Shown one piece after another: positions 24,138 to 32,146 of a DNA stretch of 64,000 nucleotides. Positions within the stretch are counted from its first letter, which is position 1, and the number at the start of each line of letters is the position of its first letter. The translations under genes were made by a program, and so were the position numbers. Below the pieces are notes generated by a model. That model was not told the DNA's origin, did no database searches, and saw nothing but the letters and a program-made list of their open reading frames with translations. The stretch comes from Kribbella sindirgiensis (lineage in GTDB: Bacteria; Actinomycetota; Actinomycetes; Propionibacteriales; Kribbellaceae), in assembly GCF_004331435.1 (NCBI RefSeq), contig NZ_SJKA01000017.1:1-64000 (forward strand), in the 5' to 3' direction.

Positions 24138-26018
24138 TCAGGCCAGCCGGGCCTTCAGGTGGTCGAGCTCGACCTTGAGCTCGGTCGGAACGGTGTCGCC
24201 GAGCTTGGCGAACCATTCCTCGATCAGCGGGATCTCGGCCTTCCACTGCTCGACGTCAACGTCGAGCGCGATCTCCAGGTCCTGCGCCGTCATGTCCAGC
24301 CCGGCGACGTCGAGCGCGTCCGCGGCCGGCACCCGGCCGATCGGCGTCTCGACCGCGTCCGCCTGGCCCTCGATCCGCTCGATGACCCACTTCAGCACGC
24401 GGCTGTTCTCACCGAAGCCCGGCCAGACGAACTTGCCGGCCGCGTCCTTGCGGAACCAGTTCACGTAGAAGATCTTCGGCAGCTGCGCCGCGTCGTGCTG
24501 CTTGCCGACGGTCAGCCAGTGGTCGAAGTACTGGCCGGCGTCGTACCCGAGGAACGGCAGCATCGCCATCGGGTCCCGCCGTACGACGCCCACCTCGCCG
24601 ACCGCCGCGGCGGTGGTCTCCGAGGACAGCGTCGCGCCCATGAACACGCCGTGCGCCCAGTCCCGCGACTCGGTCACCAGCGGGACCGTGGTGGCGCGGC
24701 GGCCGCCGAAGATGATCGCGGAGATCGGTACGCCGTTCGGGTCGTCGTACTCGTCGGCGATGATCGGGCACTGCTTGATCGGCGTGCAGAACCGGCTGTT
24801 CGGGTGGCTGGACAGCTCGCCCGAGGCCGGCGTCCACTCGCGACCCTTCCAGTCGGTCAGGTGGTCCGGCGGAGTCGGCGAGTAGCCCTCCCACCAGACG
24901 TCACCGTCGTCGGTGAGTGCGACGTTGGTGAAGACCGAGTTGCCCTTCTCGATGGTGCGCATCGCGTTCGGGTTGGTCTTCCAGCCGGTGCCCGGGGCCA
25001 CGCCGAACAGGCCGAACTCCGGGTTCACGGCGTACAGCCGGCCGTCCTTCCCGAAGCGCATCCAGGCGATGTCGTCGCCCAGCGTCTCGACCTCCCACCC
25101 CTCCAGGGTCGGGTCGAGCATCGCCAGGTTCGTCTTGCCGCACGCGCTCGGGAAGGCGGCCGCGATGTAGTGGACCTTCTTCTCCGGCGAGATCAGTTTC
25201 AGGATCAGCATGTGCTCGGCCAGCCAGCCCTCGTCGCGCGCCATCGCGCTCGCGATCCGCAGCGAGTAGCACTTCTTGCCGAGCAGCGAGTTGCCGCCGT
25301 ACCCGGAGCCGTAGGACCAGATCGTCCGCTCCTCGGGGAACTGGACGATGTACTTCTCGTCGTTGCACGGCCACGGCACGTCCTGCCGGCCGGGTGCGAG
25401 CGGCGCGCCGACCGAGTGCAGGCAAGGGACGTACGACGCCGTGTCGCCGAGCTTCTCGAGGACGTCGGCGCCGGTGCGGCACATGATCCGCATCGACGCG
25501 ACGACGTACGCCGAGTCGGTGATCTCGACGCCGAACATCGGCTTCTCCGCCGTCAACGGACCCATACAGAACGGGACGACGTACATCGTCCGGCCCTTCA
25601 TGCTGCCGCGGTACAGCTCGGTCATCAGCGCCTTCATCTGCGCCGGGTCCATCCAGTTGTTGGTCGGACCCGCGTCCTTCTCCTCGGCGGAGCAGATGAA
25701 CGTGCGCTGCTCGACCCGGGCGACGTCCGACGGGTCGGTGCGGACCCAGAACGAGTTCGGCTTCTTCTCGTCGTTCAGCCGGACCATGGTGCCGGCCGCG
25801 ATCAGTTCGTCGGTGAGCTTCGCGTACTCCGCGTCCGACCCGTCGACCCAGTGGATCCGGTCGGGCTGCGTGAGTTCGGCGACCTCGGCCACCCAGGCCA
25901 GCAGGCCGGCATGGCGGGTCGGTGCGTCGGTCAGGTCGTACGGCGCTGCCGGGAGGGGTTCCGTTGCGGCTGCTGAGGTAGCGGTCTCGGTATGGGTCGG
26001 GCTGGCGGTGGTCGTCAT
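24138..26018 (-). CDS. pckG: Phosphoenolpyruvate carboxykinase (GTP)
   Basis: A 626-residue cytoplasmic enzyme converting oxaloacetate and GTP to PEP, CO2 and GDP in gluconeogenesis. The GTP-type P-loop with its reactive cysteine is AFPSACGKTNLAML; the metal-binding GDDIAWMRFG follows. Other family blocks are YVVPFCMGP, SYGSGYGGNSLLGKKCY and FVWPGFGENSRVLKW. The length is normal for the GTP family. ATG 26018 was chosen for the family-typical N terminus; the frame is open for 55 more codons. The gene is monocistronic, with hairpins after it. Confidence 0.97.
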   Translation of the reverse strand: MTTTASPTHTETATSAAATEPLPAAPYDLTDAPTRHAGLLAWVAEVAELTQPDRIHWVDGSDAEYAKLTDELIAAGTMVRLNDEKKPNSFWVRTDPSDVARVEQRTFICSAEEKDAGPTNNWMDPAQMKALMTELYRGSMKGRTMYVVPFCMGPLTAEKPMFGVEITDSAYVVASMRIMCRTGADVLEKLGDTASYVPCLHSVGAPLAPGRQDVPWPCNDEKYIVQFPEERTIWSYGSGYGGNSLLGKKCYSLRIASAMARDEGWLAEHMLILKLISPEKKVHYIAAAFPSACGKTNLAMLDPTLEGWEVETLGDDIAWMRFGKDGRLYAVNPEFGLFGVAPGTGWKTNPNAMRTIEKGNSVFTNVALTDDGDVWWEGYSPTPPDHLTDWKGREWTPASGELSSHPNSRFCTPIKQCPIIADEYDDPNGVPISAIIFGGRRATTVPLVTESRDWAHGVFMGATLSSETTAAAVGEVGVVRRDPMAMLPFLGYDAGQYFDHWLTVGKQHDAAQLPKIFYVNWFRKDAAGKFVWPGFGENSRVLKWVIERIEGQADAVETPIGRVPAADALDVAGLDMTAQDLEIALDVDVEQWKAEIPLIEEWFAKLGDTVPTELKVELDHLKARLA

Positions 26019-26291
26019 CGGCGGCTCATTCCCTCTCGGCTGTCGGCGCCGGCAACCGTGCGGCCCCTCGACGCTGAGGGGGTACGGCTCCGGCCGCCGG
26101 GGTCTCCGGCGGTTCGATTCAGCTGGCTGGCGGTGTGATCTGTCGCAGACCAGTGCGTCCAGTGGACGTATACCAGTGTGCAAGTGGTACTACGGTACGG
26201 GATCGACGCGAGTGCTGAGAACCCCTAGAACGTGAACCCGGTCACAAAGTTTTCGCGACAATCGCTTTCCGGTTCGGCTTGTGAAAATGAG
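26019..26291. other. Region upstream of pckG, probably holding its promoter
   Basis: No gene is visible. On the minus strand it must contain the pckG promoter. An inverted repeat TACCA-N9-TGGTA at 26171-26189, about 153 bases upstream of the start, is a possible regulator site. I could not assign convincing promoter hexamers. Confidence 0.35.
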
Positions 26292-26320
26292 AACGGCCCG
26301 CGCTGTTCGCGCGGGCCGTT
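26292..26320 (-). terminator. Intrinsic terminator of the membrane-protein gene at 26341
   Basis: AACGGCCCGCGC and GCGCGGGCCGTT form a perfect 12-bp stem with a 5-base loop. On the minus strand it is followed by CTCATTTTC. It lies 20 bases after the stop codon of the gene ending at 26341. Confidence 0.9.
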
Positions 26321-26340
26321 CCAGGAGATTTTCCGGTCTG

Positions 26341-27561
26341 TCAGGCGGTCTGCCGCCAGATGTCGTTCACCAGCCGCTGGATGTCCGCGGCCTCACCGGG
26401 CTGGCCGTAGACCATCGCCCCGACCAGCCACCACTGGCCGCCGCTCTGGAACGCGCGCGTCATCGTGATCGTGTACGGCGCCTTCGTCGACACCGTCAGC
26501 CAGGTACGCGCGTCCTTCGCGGCCGCCGGCGCGGTGGTCTTGTAGATCTGCGTCCACTGCTGGTCGAACGTCGTCCGGTCGGACAGGCACTTGGCCAGGC
26601 TCGCGCACGGATGCAGCGCGAGCTGCGCGCGGAACGCGTTCTTCAGACCGCCCTGGTCGTACTCGGTCGAGGTCACGATCCGCCGCAGGATCAGCTGCGA
26701 CGACTCGCCCAGGAAGTCCACCTGCGGCGGCCGCGGCCAGCCGATCGCGAACGGTAGCTCGGCGTTCGCGACGACCTGGACGTCGGCACCGGCGGGGTAC
26801 GTCGCGCCGAAGACGCCCGGCGATCCGTCGGAGCGCTTGTACGGCGCGGTCGTCACCCGGTGGATCGGCGGGATCAGGACACTCGAGGCGATCGGCTCCG
26901 GATTGACGGCCGGCGGCGGGGCGGCCTCGGCCGGCTCCTCCTTGACGCTGCCGCCGATCGCGGTGCCGATCGAGTAGGCGATGCTGAACACGATCAGCAC
27001 GGCGACCGCGACGACGCCGTAGATCCAGGCCCCGATCTTGCGCCGGTACTGGCGGGCGATCTCGATCTTCGTCTGCGCCTGCTGCTCTTCTACCTGTTCC
27101 GGTGCCGGCTGCTCGGGGCGATCGACGTACGACGGGATGCTGCCGCGCTGGGTGTTGTCGCCGGGCACGAGGACCGGCGGCGTCGCGCCGAAGCCGACGA
27201 GCTGGTTGCGGACCGCCTCCAGCGACTCGTCGTCGTTCCCGAGTACGCCGTCGAGCGGGTCGACCAGGCGCTCGGCGCCGGTCTCGCCGTGGACGAGCTG
27301 CGTGATCGCGTACGGACGGCCCGAGGCGAAGTTGGCCGCCCAGAGCGGGGTTTCCTGCCGGCCGGGTTCGAGCGCGGCGCCCCGGCTCGCCCGGGTCAGG
27401 CGGTCGACCACGGTCGGGTTCCGGGCGCCCTCCTCACTGAGGACGAGCGCGATCACGTCCGTCCCGGTGAACGTGCGGCCGTGCCACATCTCCGCCAGCG
27501 GGTGCAGCAGGATCCGCTGATCGAACTGGTAGCCCGGGATCTCCGGCGTGCTGTTCGTCAT
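26341..27561 (-). CDS. Single-span membrane protein with degenerate kinase-like N terminus
   Basis: A 406-residue protein. Residues about 8-130 (IPGYQFDQRILLHPLAEMWH, then TGTDVIALVLSEEG and YAITQLVHGETGAERLVD) resemble a Ser/Thr protein-kinase N-lobe in layout but lack the ATP loop and any catalytic HRD or DFG motif. One transmembrane helix (IYGVVAVAVLIVFSIAYSIG) lies near residues 190-215. About 190 extracellular residues follow (FAIGWPRPPQVDFLGESSQL to the end). It overlaps the upstream gene by one base (TGATG), so the two form an operon. The kinase resemblance is my inference and weak. Function unknown. Confidence 0.65.
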   Translation of the reverse strand: MTNSTPEIPGYQFDQRILLHPLAEMWHGRTFTGTDVIALVLSEEGARNPTVVDRLTRASRGAALEPGRQETPLWAANFASGRPYAITQLVHGETGAERLVDPLDGVLGNDDESLEAVRNQLVGFGATPPVLVPGDNTQRGSIPSYVDRPEQPAPEQVEEQQAQTKIEIARQYRRKIGAWIYGVVAVAVLIVFSIAYSIGTAIGGSVKEEPAEAAPPPAVNPEPIASSVLIPPIHRVTTAPYKRSDGSPGVFGATYPAGADVQVVANAELPFAIGWPRPPQVDFLGESSQLILRRIVTSTEYDQGGLKNAFRAQLALHPCASLAKCLSDRTTFDQQWTQIYKTTAPAAAKDARTWLTVSTKAPYTITMTRAFQSGGQWWLVGAMVYGQPGEAADIQRLVNDIWRQTA

Positions 27562-28154
27562 CACTGTTTGCTTTCCCAGATCGCCCGGTCCGCGAGGGCC
27601 AGCGCCGCCTTCTGCGCCGTGTCCGCGTCCACAGGGTTGGCCTTGTAGTCCACCTGTACGACGATGTCCGCGCGTTGCACCAGCGTGTGGACGGCCCACG
27701 ACTCACCGGCCAGCCCGCTCGCGGTCCGGCTGACCTTGGTCGGGTACGGGCGGGCCTCCTCGTACTTCGTCATCGTCGACCGGCTGAACGTCCGCTCCGC
27801 GACCTGGGTCGGCGAGAACGGCGCATTCCCCGCGCCGGCGTCCAGACCGCCGTACGCCGTGATCGTGACCTTCAGGCTCGCCGACGTGTACGCCCGGATC
27901 TTCTGGCCCGAGGCGGCCGCCGTACAGCTGACCGTCGACGTACCGCTCTGCGTCATCGTCACCGGACCGGACGATGCCTTGGGCAACAGGTTCGCCACGT
28001 CCCCGATCCGCGCACACAGATCCGCCGGCAGCGCCCGCGCCGGCAGGATGTCCTTCGGCGTCACCGGCTCCCCGACCGCGAACCCCACCCCACCCCCCAC
28101 CAGCGCGGCCACACCACACCCGATCGCCGTACCCCGCACCAGTCGACTACCCAT
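27561..28154 (-). CDS. Secreted or membrane-anchored protein, probable partner of the downstream gene
   Basis: A 197-residue protein with an N-terminal hydrophobic segment (GTAIGCGVAALVGGGVGFAV), either a signal peptide or an anchor. The exported part contains two cysteines (LPADLCARIGD, TVSCTAAAS) that could pair in a disulfide. The fold looks like the small DUF3558-like exported domains of actinobacteria, but I am not certain. ATG 28154 is used; the frame is open upstream. Its stop codon shares one base with the start of the next gene, implying a shared envelope function. Confidence 0.65.
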   Translation of the reverse strand: MGSRLVRGTAIGCGVAALVGGGVGFAVGEPVTPKDILPARALPADLCARIGDVANLLPKASSGPVTMTQSGTSTVSCTAAASGQKIRAYTSASLKVTITAYGGLDAGAGNAPFSPTQVAERTFSRSTMTKYEEARPYPTKVSRTASGLAGESWAVHTLVQRADIVVQVDYKANPVDADTAQKAALALADRAIWESKQ

Positions 28155-28215
28155 GCCCGCGACCCTAACCACGCGAAGGTCCTCCGCCGCCCCCAACCTC
28201 CGCGCCGCGCGCCGA

Positions 28216-28275
28216 CTGTGAACAAGAAATGGTGACTGTGAACAGGAAGTGGTGGCTGTGAACAGCAAATAACCT
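28216..28275 (+). repeat. Three tandem copies of a 20-bp unit
   Basis: CTGTGAACAAGAAATGGTGA, CTGTGAACAGGAAGTGGTGG and CTGTGAACAGCAAATAACCT begin at 28216, 28236 and 28256, exactly 20 bases apart. They lie in the gap between two minus-strand genes. Confidence 0.7.
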
Positions 28276-28288
28276 GTCCACAGCCACC
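28251..28288 (-). terminator. Hairpin overlapping the third repeat unit
   Basis: GGTGGCTGTG and CACAGCCACC form a 10-bp stem, extended by ACAG/TGT pairing. It lies 72 bases after the stop codon of the gene ending at 28361 on the minus strand. It lacks a clear T tract, so terminator function is moderate in confidence. Confidence 0.4.
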
Positions 28289-28360
28289 GCGGGCGTGGTC
28301 ACGCCCCCAAACCCGGCCCGGCCCAGCGAGCGGGTCGGCGTACCGGAGTTGCCTGCCGTG

Positions 28361-28915
28361 TCAGCTGAGGAGCGTCTTTACCGAGCCGCCGGACTCGGTG
28401 AGCTTCGTACCGAGCCCGTTCAGCGCCTCGCCCACCGTGGCGAGGATGCCGGAGAGGTCCTGCAGATTCCCGGCCAGCGCCTCGATCTCGGTCGCGACCC
28501 CGCCGATCTGCCCACTCCCGTCGTTCAGCTTCTTCGCCGCCGCGTCGCCGATCCCGGGGATCTTGTCCAGCTCACCCGCGAGCCCTGCCAGCATCCCGGC
28601 CGCGTCGTGCAGCTTGTCCTTGGCCGCGTTCATCGTCCCGGCGCTCCCGGCCAGCGCCTTCCGCGCGCCGCCTTCGCCGTCGTCCCCGACCAGCGCCCCG
28701 GCCGCCTTCGCCGCCTGCTCACCGGCCTCCGCCAGCCCCGACCCGATCGTCTTCAGCAGCTCCGGCAGCTTCCCGATGAGCCCGAGCGCGTCATCCGGCA
28801 ACCCGCGCACCAGATTCAGCACCTTCTGGAAGTCGTCCGAGTTCTCCATCACGAACCCGACCGCCTTCTTCACATCCCCCAGATCCCGCCCACCGAGCAA
28901 GTCCTCAATACCCAT
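28361..28915 (-). CDS. Helical protein of unknown function
   Basis: A 184-residue Ala/Gly/Leu-rich protein beginning MGIEDLLGGRDLGDVKKAVG. It is almost entirely amphipathic helix with repeated hydrophobic spacing (LVRGLPDDALGLIGKLPELL; ILATVGEALNGLGTKLTESG). No transmembrane span, signal peptide or cofactor motif is visible. The composition resembles helical-bundle or ESX-like accessory proteins, but no WXG motif is present and no secretion gene is near. Divergent from tRNA-Arg. Confidence 0.6.
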   Translation of the reverse strand: MGIEDLLGGRDLGDVKKAVGFVMENSDDFQKVLNLVRGLPDDALGLIGKLPELLKTIGSGLAEAGEQAAKAAGALVGDDGEGGARKALAGSAGTMNAAKDKLHDAAGMLAGLAGELDKIPGIGDAAAKKLNDGSGQIGGVATEIEALAGNLQDLSGILATVGEALNGLGTKLTESGGSVKTLLS

Positions 28916-28995
28916 GCGCGGATCGTAAACACCCCTCCCCGGACCCGATTGGCAAACATCCGCCCGCGCCATGTATCGTTACTCGACGTTGTCCA

Positions 28996-29068
28996 GCGCT
29001 CGTAGCTCAACGGATAGAGCATCTGACTACGGATCAGAAGGTTGGGGGTTCGAATCCCTCCGAGCGCG
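28996..29068 (+). tRNA. tRNA-Arg (ACG)
   Basis: A complete 73-base tRNA. The acceptor arms are GCGCTCG and CGAGCGC with discriminator G. The anticodon stem-loop TCTGA-CTACGGA-TCAGA gives anticodon ACG (codons CGU/CGC/CGA after A-to-I editing). The T arm GGGGG-TTCGAAT-CCCTC is present. CCA is not encoded. No integrase or att duplication is visible nearby. Confidence 0.96.
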
Positions 29069-29076
29069 CAACTTTG

Positions 29077-29107
29077 AAGCCCAGGATCAGTCCGCTGACC
29101 TGGGCTT
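29077..29107 (+). terminator. Intrinsic terminator after tRNA-Arg
   Basis: AAGCCCAGG-A-TCAG and CTGA-C-CTGGGCTT pair around TCCG, followed by TTTTGTATTT. It begins 9 bases after the tRNA. Confidence 0.9.
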
Positions 29108-29173
29108 TTGTATTTCCCGGGACGTACCGGAAGGGCGGCCCAACCGCTCGGCCGCCCTCCCTGGGTAGATGGT

Positions 29174-30148
29174 TCAGCTGCAGGTTCCGTCGCACGGTTC
29201 GACCCAGGCGGTGCCGCAGCCGCTCGGGCGGTAGTCACAGTTTCCGGGGTAGCAGTGCAGGTCTCCACACCAAGCATCGGTGGTAGCGCAGGGGCAGGTG
29301 TCCGCGGTGCCGGTTCTCGCGGTCTGGGTCAGCGAGGCAGGGGCGGGGCCGAGCGTCGCGATCGCGGCGTACGCCTCTGGCTTGCTGAATGCTTCGATCG
29401 CCGCGTTCCTCAGGGCGCGGAGTCTCGCCGTGACGGCGGACCGCCCGGCCTGCTCCGGTTCCCAGATCTCGTGCCGGGTGACGAGGGCACGGGCCTCGTC
29501 GAGGACTTTGTGCTGCTCGGGAGTAAGGCTGGGCCGGGCGGCGCGGAACTGGTCGAGATGGGCTGTCCACAGCCGGCTGCGGACCTCGGGCGCGGAAGCG
29601 GCGAAGATCTCCCGACGGAAGGTCAGCGGATACTTTGCGAAGGTGTCGTAAGTATCGGGCAGCGGGTTTGCCGCGACCCAGTCACGGGCCGATTGCTTCT
29701 CGATGTCGGCAAAGGCAGGCATCGTGCCGGTCAGGGCCATACCTGCCAGGACGCCGACCCCACCCGACAGTCGCAGGAAGCGCGCTCGGCTCAACTGCAC
29801 CGCACCGGTCGGGGCACCCGGTAGTTCATCGGCCCGGCCGTCAGCGCGGCGGCGAAGCCTCCCCAGTGCCTGGATGACCCGGGCGCTCGCGGCCGGCCCG
29901 AGTCGACGGGCGAGTGGCAGCGCGATCGCACGCCCGGTCCAGGCCCGGACCCGATCGCCGTCTACCCGCAGCAGGGTCGGTGCCCACACCGGGTCAGGGC
30001 CCAACGCCCGAACCCGAAGGGTTTGTACGTCGGCGTCCCCCAGCGGTCTGATCTCCAGGCCCGGTCCGCATGCTTCCGCAACCGCATCGGACACACTGGT
30101 GCACGTTCCGCACGATGCGTCGAACGCAAGAATCCACTGCTGAACCAT
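29174..30148 (-). CDS. Fulvocin C-related cysteine-rich protein with thioredoxin-like N terminus
   Basis: A 324-residue protein with three visible parts. Residues 1 to about 95 look thioredoxin/DUF393-like, with a C13-G-T-C16 redox motif (FDASCGTCTSV). Residues about 120-148 are a Tat-like export signal (SRARFLRLSGGVGVLAGMAL). A helical domain follows and the last 40 residues carry eight cysteines spaced C-x-C-x6-C-x4-C-x4-C-x6-C-x7-C-x3-C, with the block CDYRPSGCGTAWVEPCDGTC. Its cysteine layout and GCGTxWV core match, from memory, fulvocin C, a disulfide-rich bacteriocin of Myxococcus fulvus. ATG 30148 is preferred (AAGG 7 bases upstream) over ATG 30154. No transporter, protease or immunity gene is adjacent. 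Whether it is an antimicrobial precursor or an exported structural protein is open. Confidence 0.7.
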   Translation of the reverse strand: MVQQWILAFDASCGTCTSVSDAVAEACGPGLEIRPLGDADVQTLRVRALGPDPVWAPTLLRVDGDRVRAWTGRAIALPLARRLGPAASARVIQALGRLRRRADGRADELPGAPTGAVQLSRARFLRLSGGVGVLAGMALTGTMPAFADIEKQSARDWVAANPLPDTYDTFAKYPLTFRREIFAASAPEVRSRLWTAHLDQFRAARPSLTPEQHKVLDEARALVTRHEIWEPEQAGRSAVTARLRALRNAAIEAFSKPEAYAAIATLGPAPASLTQTARTGTADTCPCATTDAWCGDLHCYPGNCDYRPSGCGTAWVEPCDGTCS

Positions 30149-30183
30149 AGGCATCCCTTCTCAGCCGATCATGCTGGAAGACC

Positions 30184-30201
30184 AGCGTGATCGATCACGC
30201 T
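30184..30201. promoter_or_regulatory. Perfect 18-bp palindrome upstream of the fulvocin-like gene
   Basis: AGCGTGATCGATCACGCT is a perfect palindrome, 36 bases upstream of the fulvocin-like start codon on the minus strand. It is a strong candidate operator, and could also affect the plus-strand gene at 30322. No regulator gene is adjacent. Confidence 0.55.
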
Positions 30202-30321
30202 ACAAGGGCCGGAGGTCACGCGTTGTGGTCAAGCGGCTGCTCCCGGTACTGGGCATGAGGCGGGGCCGGATTGCGCCGATGAACTCGGGATTCGCTGTGT
30301 CCGGGGGTCGTCTCTGGAAGA

Positions 30322-30639
30322 ATGTCTGGCGTGCCGGTCGATCGTCCGAGGGTCGTTTGTCTGTGCGGTTCGCTGCGCTTCGGACGGGAGTTTGCGGCCG
30401 AGCGCAAGCGCTTGACGCTCGAGCTGGCGATCGTCCTGGCCCCGGAGGCCGCTGACGTGCCGGTGCCGGACCCTTCGCTCGTGCGGGCGTTGGGCGAGCT
30501 GCATCTGCGCAGGATCGACCTCTCGGACGAGGTGCGCATCGTGAATCCCGGGGGCTATATCGGAGCGGCCACCCGCCGCGAGATCGGATACGCCACCACC
30601 TTGGGCAAACGCGTGACGTACCTCGAACCGGACAGCTAG
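30322..30639 (+). CDS. Nucleoside 2-deoxyribosyltransferase-like protein
   Basis: A 105-residue protein. VVCLCGSLRFGREFAAERKR resembles the Gly/Ser-rich N-terminal strand-loop of the nucleoside deoxyribosyltransferase/DUF4406 fold. DEVRIVNPGGYIGAATRREIGYATTLGKRVTYLE contains the characteristic NPGGYIG and TRREI segments; both motifs are common in actinobacterial orphan copies. The active-site Glu is likely in TRREIG. It is convergent with the DinB gene and overlaps it by 4 bases. The substrate is not known. Confidence 0.7.
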   Translation: MSGVPVDRPRVVCLCGSLRFGREFAAERKRLTLELAIVLAPEAADVPVPDPSLVRALGELHLRRIDLSDEVRIVNPGGYIGAATRREIGYATTLGKRVTYLEPDS

Positions 30640-31223
30640 CCGATTCCCCGGTAGTGGTCGGCCGCCGCCTGAACCCTGGCGACGTACGCCTCCCATCTGG
30701 CCGGGTCACCGAAGTCGCCGTAGTCGGAGCCTGCTCGCCCGTCGACCAACTCCCGGACGACGTCGATGTGACCCCCATGGCGGCATTCCTCGCCGAGCAC
30801 GATCACGATCATGTCGCCGAGAGTCGTCGACCTGTGGTTCTCGTCCCAGTGGGGTACTTCGCCGGGTGAGTCGAAATCGAGGTCCTGGATGGTTTGATCG
30901 GCCTGCTCACACGCCGCGTGGTACCAGGCCAGGACCGCTTCGCTCGACTCCGTGGAGCGAACCCACATGTCGCCGTTGTGCCAGAGCTCTTCGTCCCAGT
31001 CGTCCGGTAAGGGCGGTGGCGGAAGGGGGCGGCCGAAGGTCTCGCAGAGGTACGCGTGTTCGATACCGCCGAGGTGCCTGAGAATCCCCAGAAGGTTGCT
31101 TCCCGTCGGGGTCAGCGGCCGGCGCAGGTCGTACTCCGTCAGTCCTTCGAACTTGCTGAGAGTGGTCTTTCTCGCCCCGCGGAGGGAGTCGTGCAGCCGG
31201 GACTTCAGATCCATCCCTATCAC
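30636..31223 (-). CDS. DinB/DUF664 family protein
   Basis: A 195-residue four-helix-bundle protein of the DinB/mycothiol-dependent group. Putative metal ligands are His50 or so in GILRHLGGIEHAYL and the histidines of GEECRHGGHIDVVREL. Enzymes of this fold in actinobacteria use mycothiol or bacillithiol as thiol donor; the actual reaction here is unknown. The start may be GTG 31223 or ATG 31214. It is six bases from the APH-like gene on the same strand. Confidence 0.85.
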   Translation of the reverse strand: MIGMDLKSRLHDSLRGARKTTLSKFEGLTEYDLRRPLTPTGSNLLGILRHLGGIEHAYLCETFGRPLPPPPLPDDWDEELWHNGDMWVRSTESSEAVLAWYHAACEQADQTIQDLDFDSPGEVPHWDENHRSTTLGDMIVIVLGEECRHGGHIDVVRELVDGRAGSDYGDFGDPARWEAYVARVQAAADHYRGIG

Positions 31224-31229
31224 CCTGTC

Positions 31230-32117
31230 TTAGGCCGTGAGGCGGTCGGCTTCGGCGAGGAGCAAACGGCCGAAGGGCTGGAAGTTGATGGTGTAGGCGT
31301 AGACGCCGCTGAAGACTCGGTGGATGGTGCCCCATTCCCAGATGGCGGTGGCGTCCACGTCGGTGCGTGCAGCGAGTTTCTCGGTCCGGGTTCGGAGGTC
31401 GTCGCCGAGGTCGGGGTTGCAGCGCACGATGGTGCCGAGGTCGCACGCCGGTTCGGCCCGGAGCCCGCCTGGATCGATGAGTTTGTAGCTGCCGTCACTC
31501 GCCTGCAGCGCGTTCATCTCGTGCACATCACCGTGGACGAGGACCGCGGACCGGTCATCATGTGCAAGGCGACGATGATTCATGCATTCCAGCGCGTCCG
31601 CCACAGTGGCCGGTGAGCACGGTCGGCCCGCCTGCTCCCACAGTTCCGGCAGCCGCTCGGCGTACAGCTCAGCCAACGTCGCGCCGGTTGGAAGGTCGAC
31701 GTCGGGACTGATCGGACGCCACAGGCGAACCGCCACGTCGCACAGCAAGGTATGGCGGGTCGCGGGGTCGGCCACGATGTCGTACATCGGAGCCCCGAGC
31801 CGCTCCAGCAGAAGGGCTCGCCGAGCCAGGTCCTCGCCCAACAGCCTGGCGCATCCCTCGCCGTTGGCCAGGCGCAACGCCATGGCCTCCGGCCCGATGT
31901 CCAGGCCTGGCACACCGATCTTGAGGACGGCCGGAGTTCCGTCATCCAGCGTCACCTCGACGACCAGGGCGACGTGACCACCCTCCAGACTGCGCCCGAT
32001 CGTCAGAGACCACTCCTTGGCCAGCGAGTCGACGATGCCCGGCAGTTCGTCCAGCCAAGCTTCGTTGCCGTCGGCGATGACCGTCTTGCGGACCTGCTCA
32101 GGAATGTCGAGGCTCAC
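31230..32117 (-). CDS. Aminoglycoside phosphotransferase-like kinase, APH(6)-like
   Basis: A 295-residue APH-fold kinase. The catalytic loop is H195-G-D197-V-H-E-M-N202 (LVHGDVHEMN) and the metal Asp is D215 in LIDPGG, so the active site is complete. The DPGG motif and N-terminal layout (LEGGHVALVVEVTLDDG) resemble streptomycin-6-kinase-type enzymes. That is family resemblance and does not prove drug resistance. It is the first of four APH-fold genes between 31 and 42 kb. Confidence 0.8.
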   Translation of the reverse strand: MSLDIPEQVRKTVIADGNEAWLDELPGIVDSLAKEWSLTIGRSLEGGHVALVVEVTLDDGTPAVLKIGVPGLDIGPEAMALRLANGEGCARLLGEDLARRALLLERLGAPMYDIVADPATRHTLLCDVAVRLWRPISPDVDLPTGATLAELYAERLPELWEQAGRPCSPATVADALECMNHRRLAHDDRSAVLVHGDVHEMNALQASDGSYKLIDPGGLRAEPACDLGTIVRCNPDLGDDLRTRTEKLAARTDVDATAIWEWGTIHRVFSGVYAYTINFQPFGRLLLAEADRLTA

Positions 32118-32146
32118 ACCGCCACCCTAGGACGAGCGAACACGGG

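Noticed and set aside
26150..26200. CRP/GlxR-type site TGTGATCTGTCGCAGA near 26136 upstream of pckG
   Set aside because: Only the left half matches TGTGA-N6-TCACA; the right half fails.
28996..29068. tRNA-Arg as an integration site
   Set aside because: No integrase, no repeated 3' end of the tRNA and no phage genes nearby.
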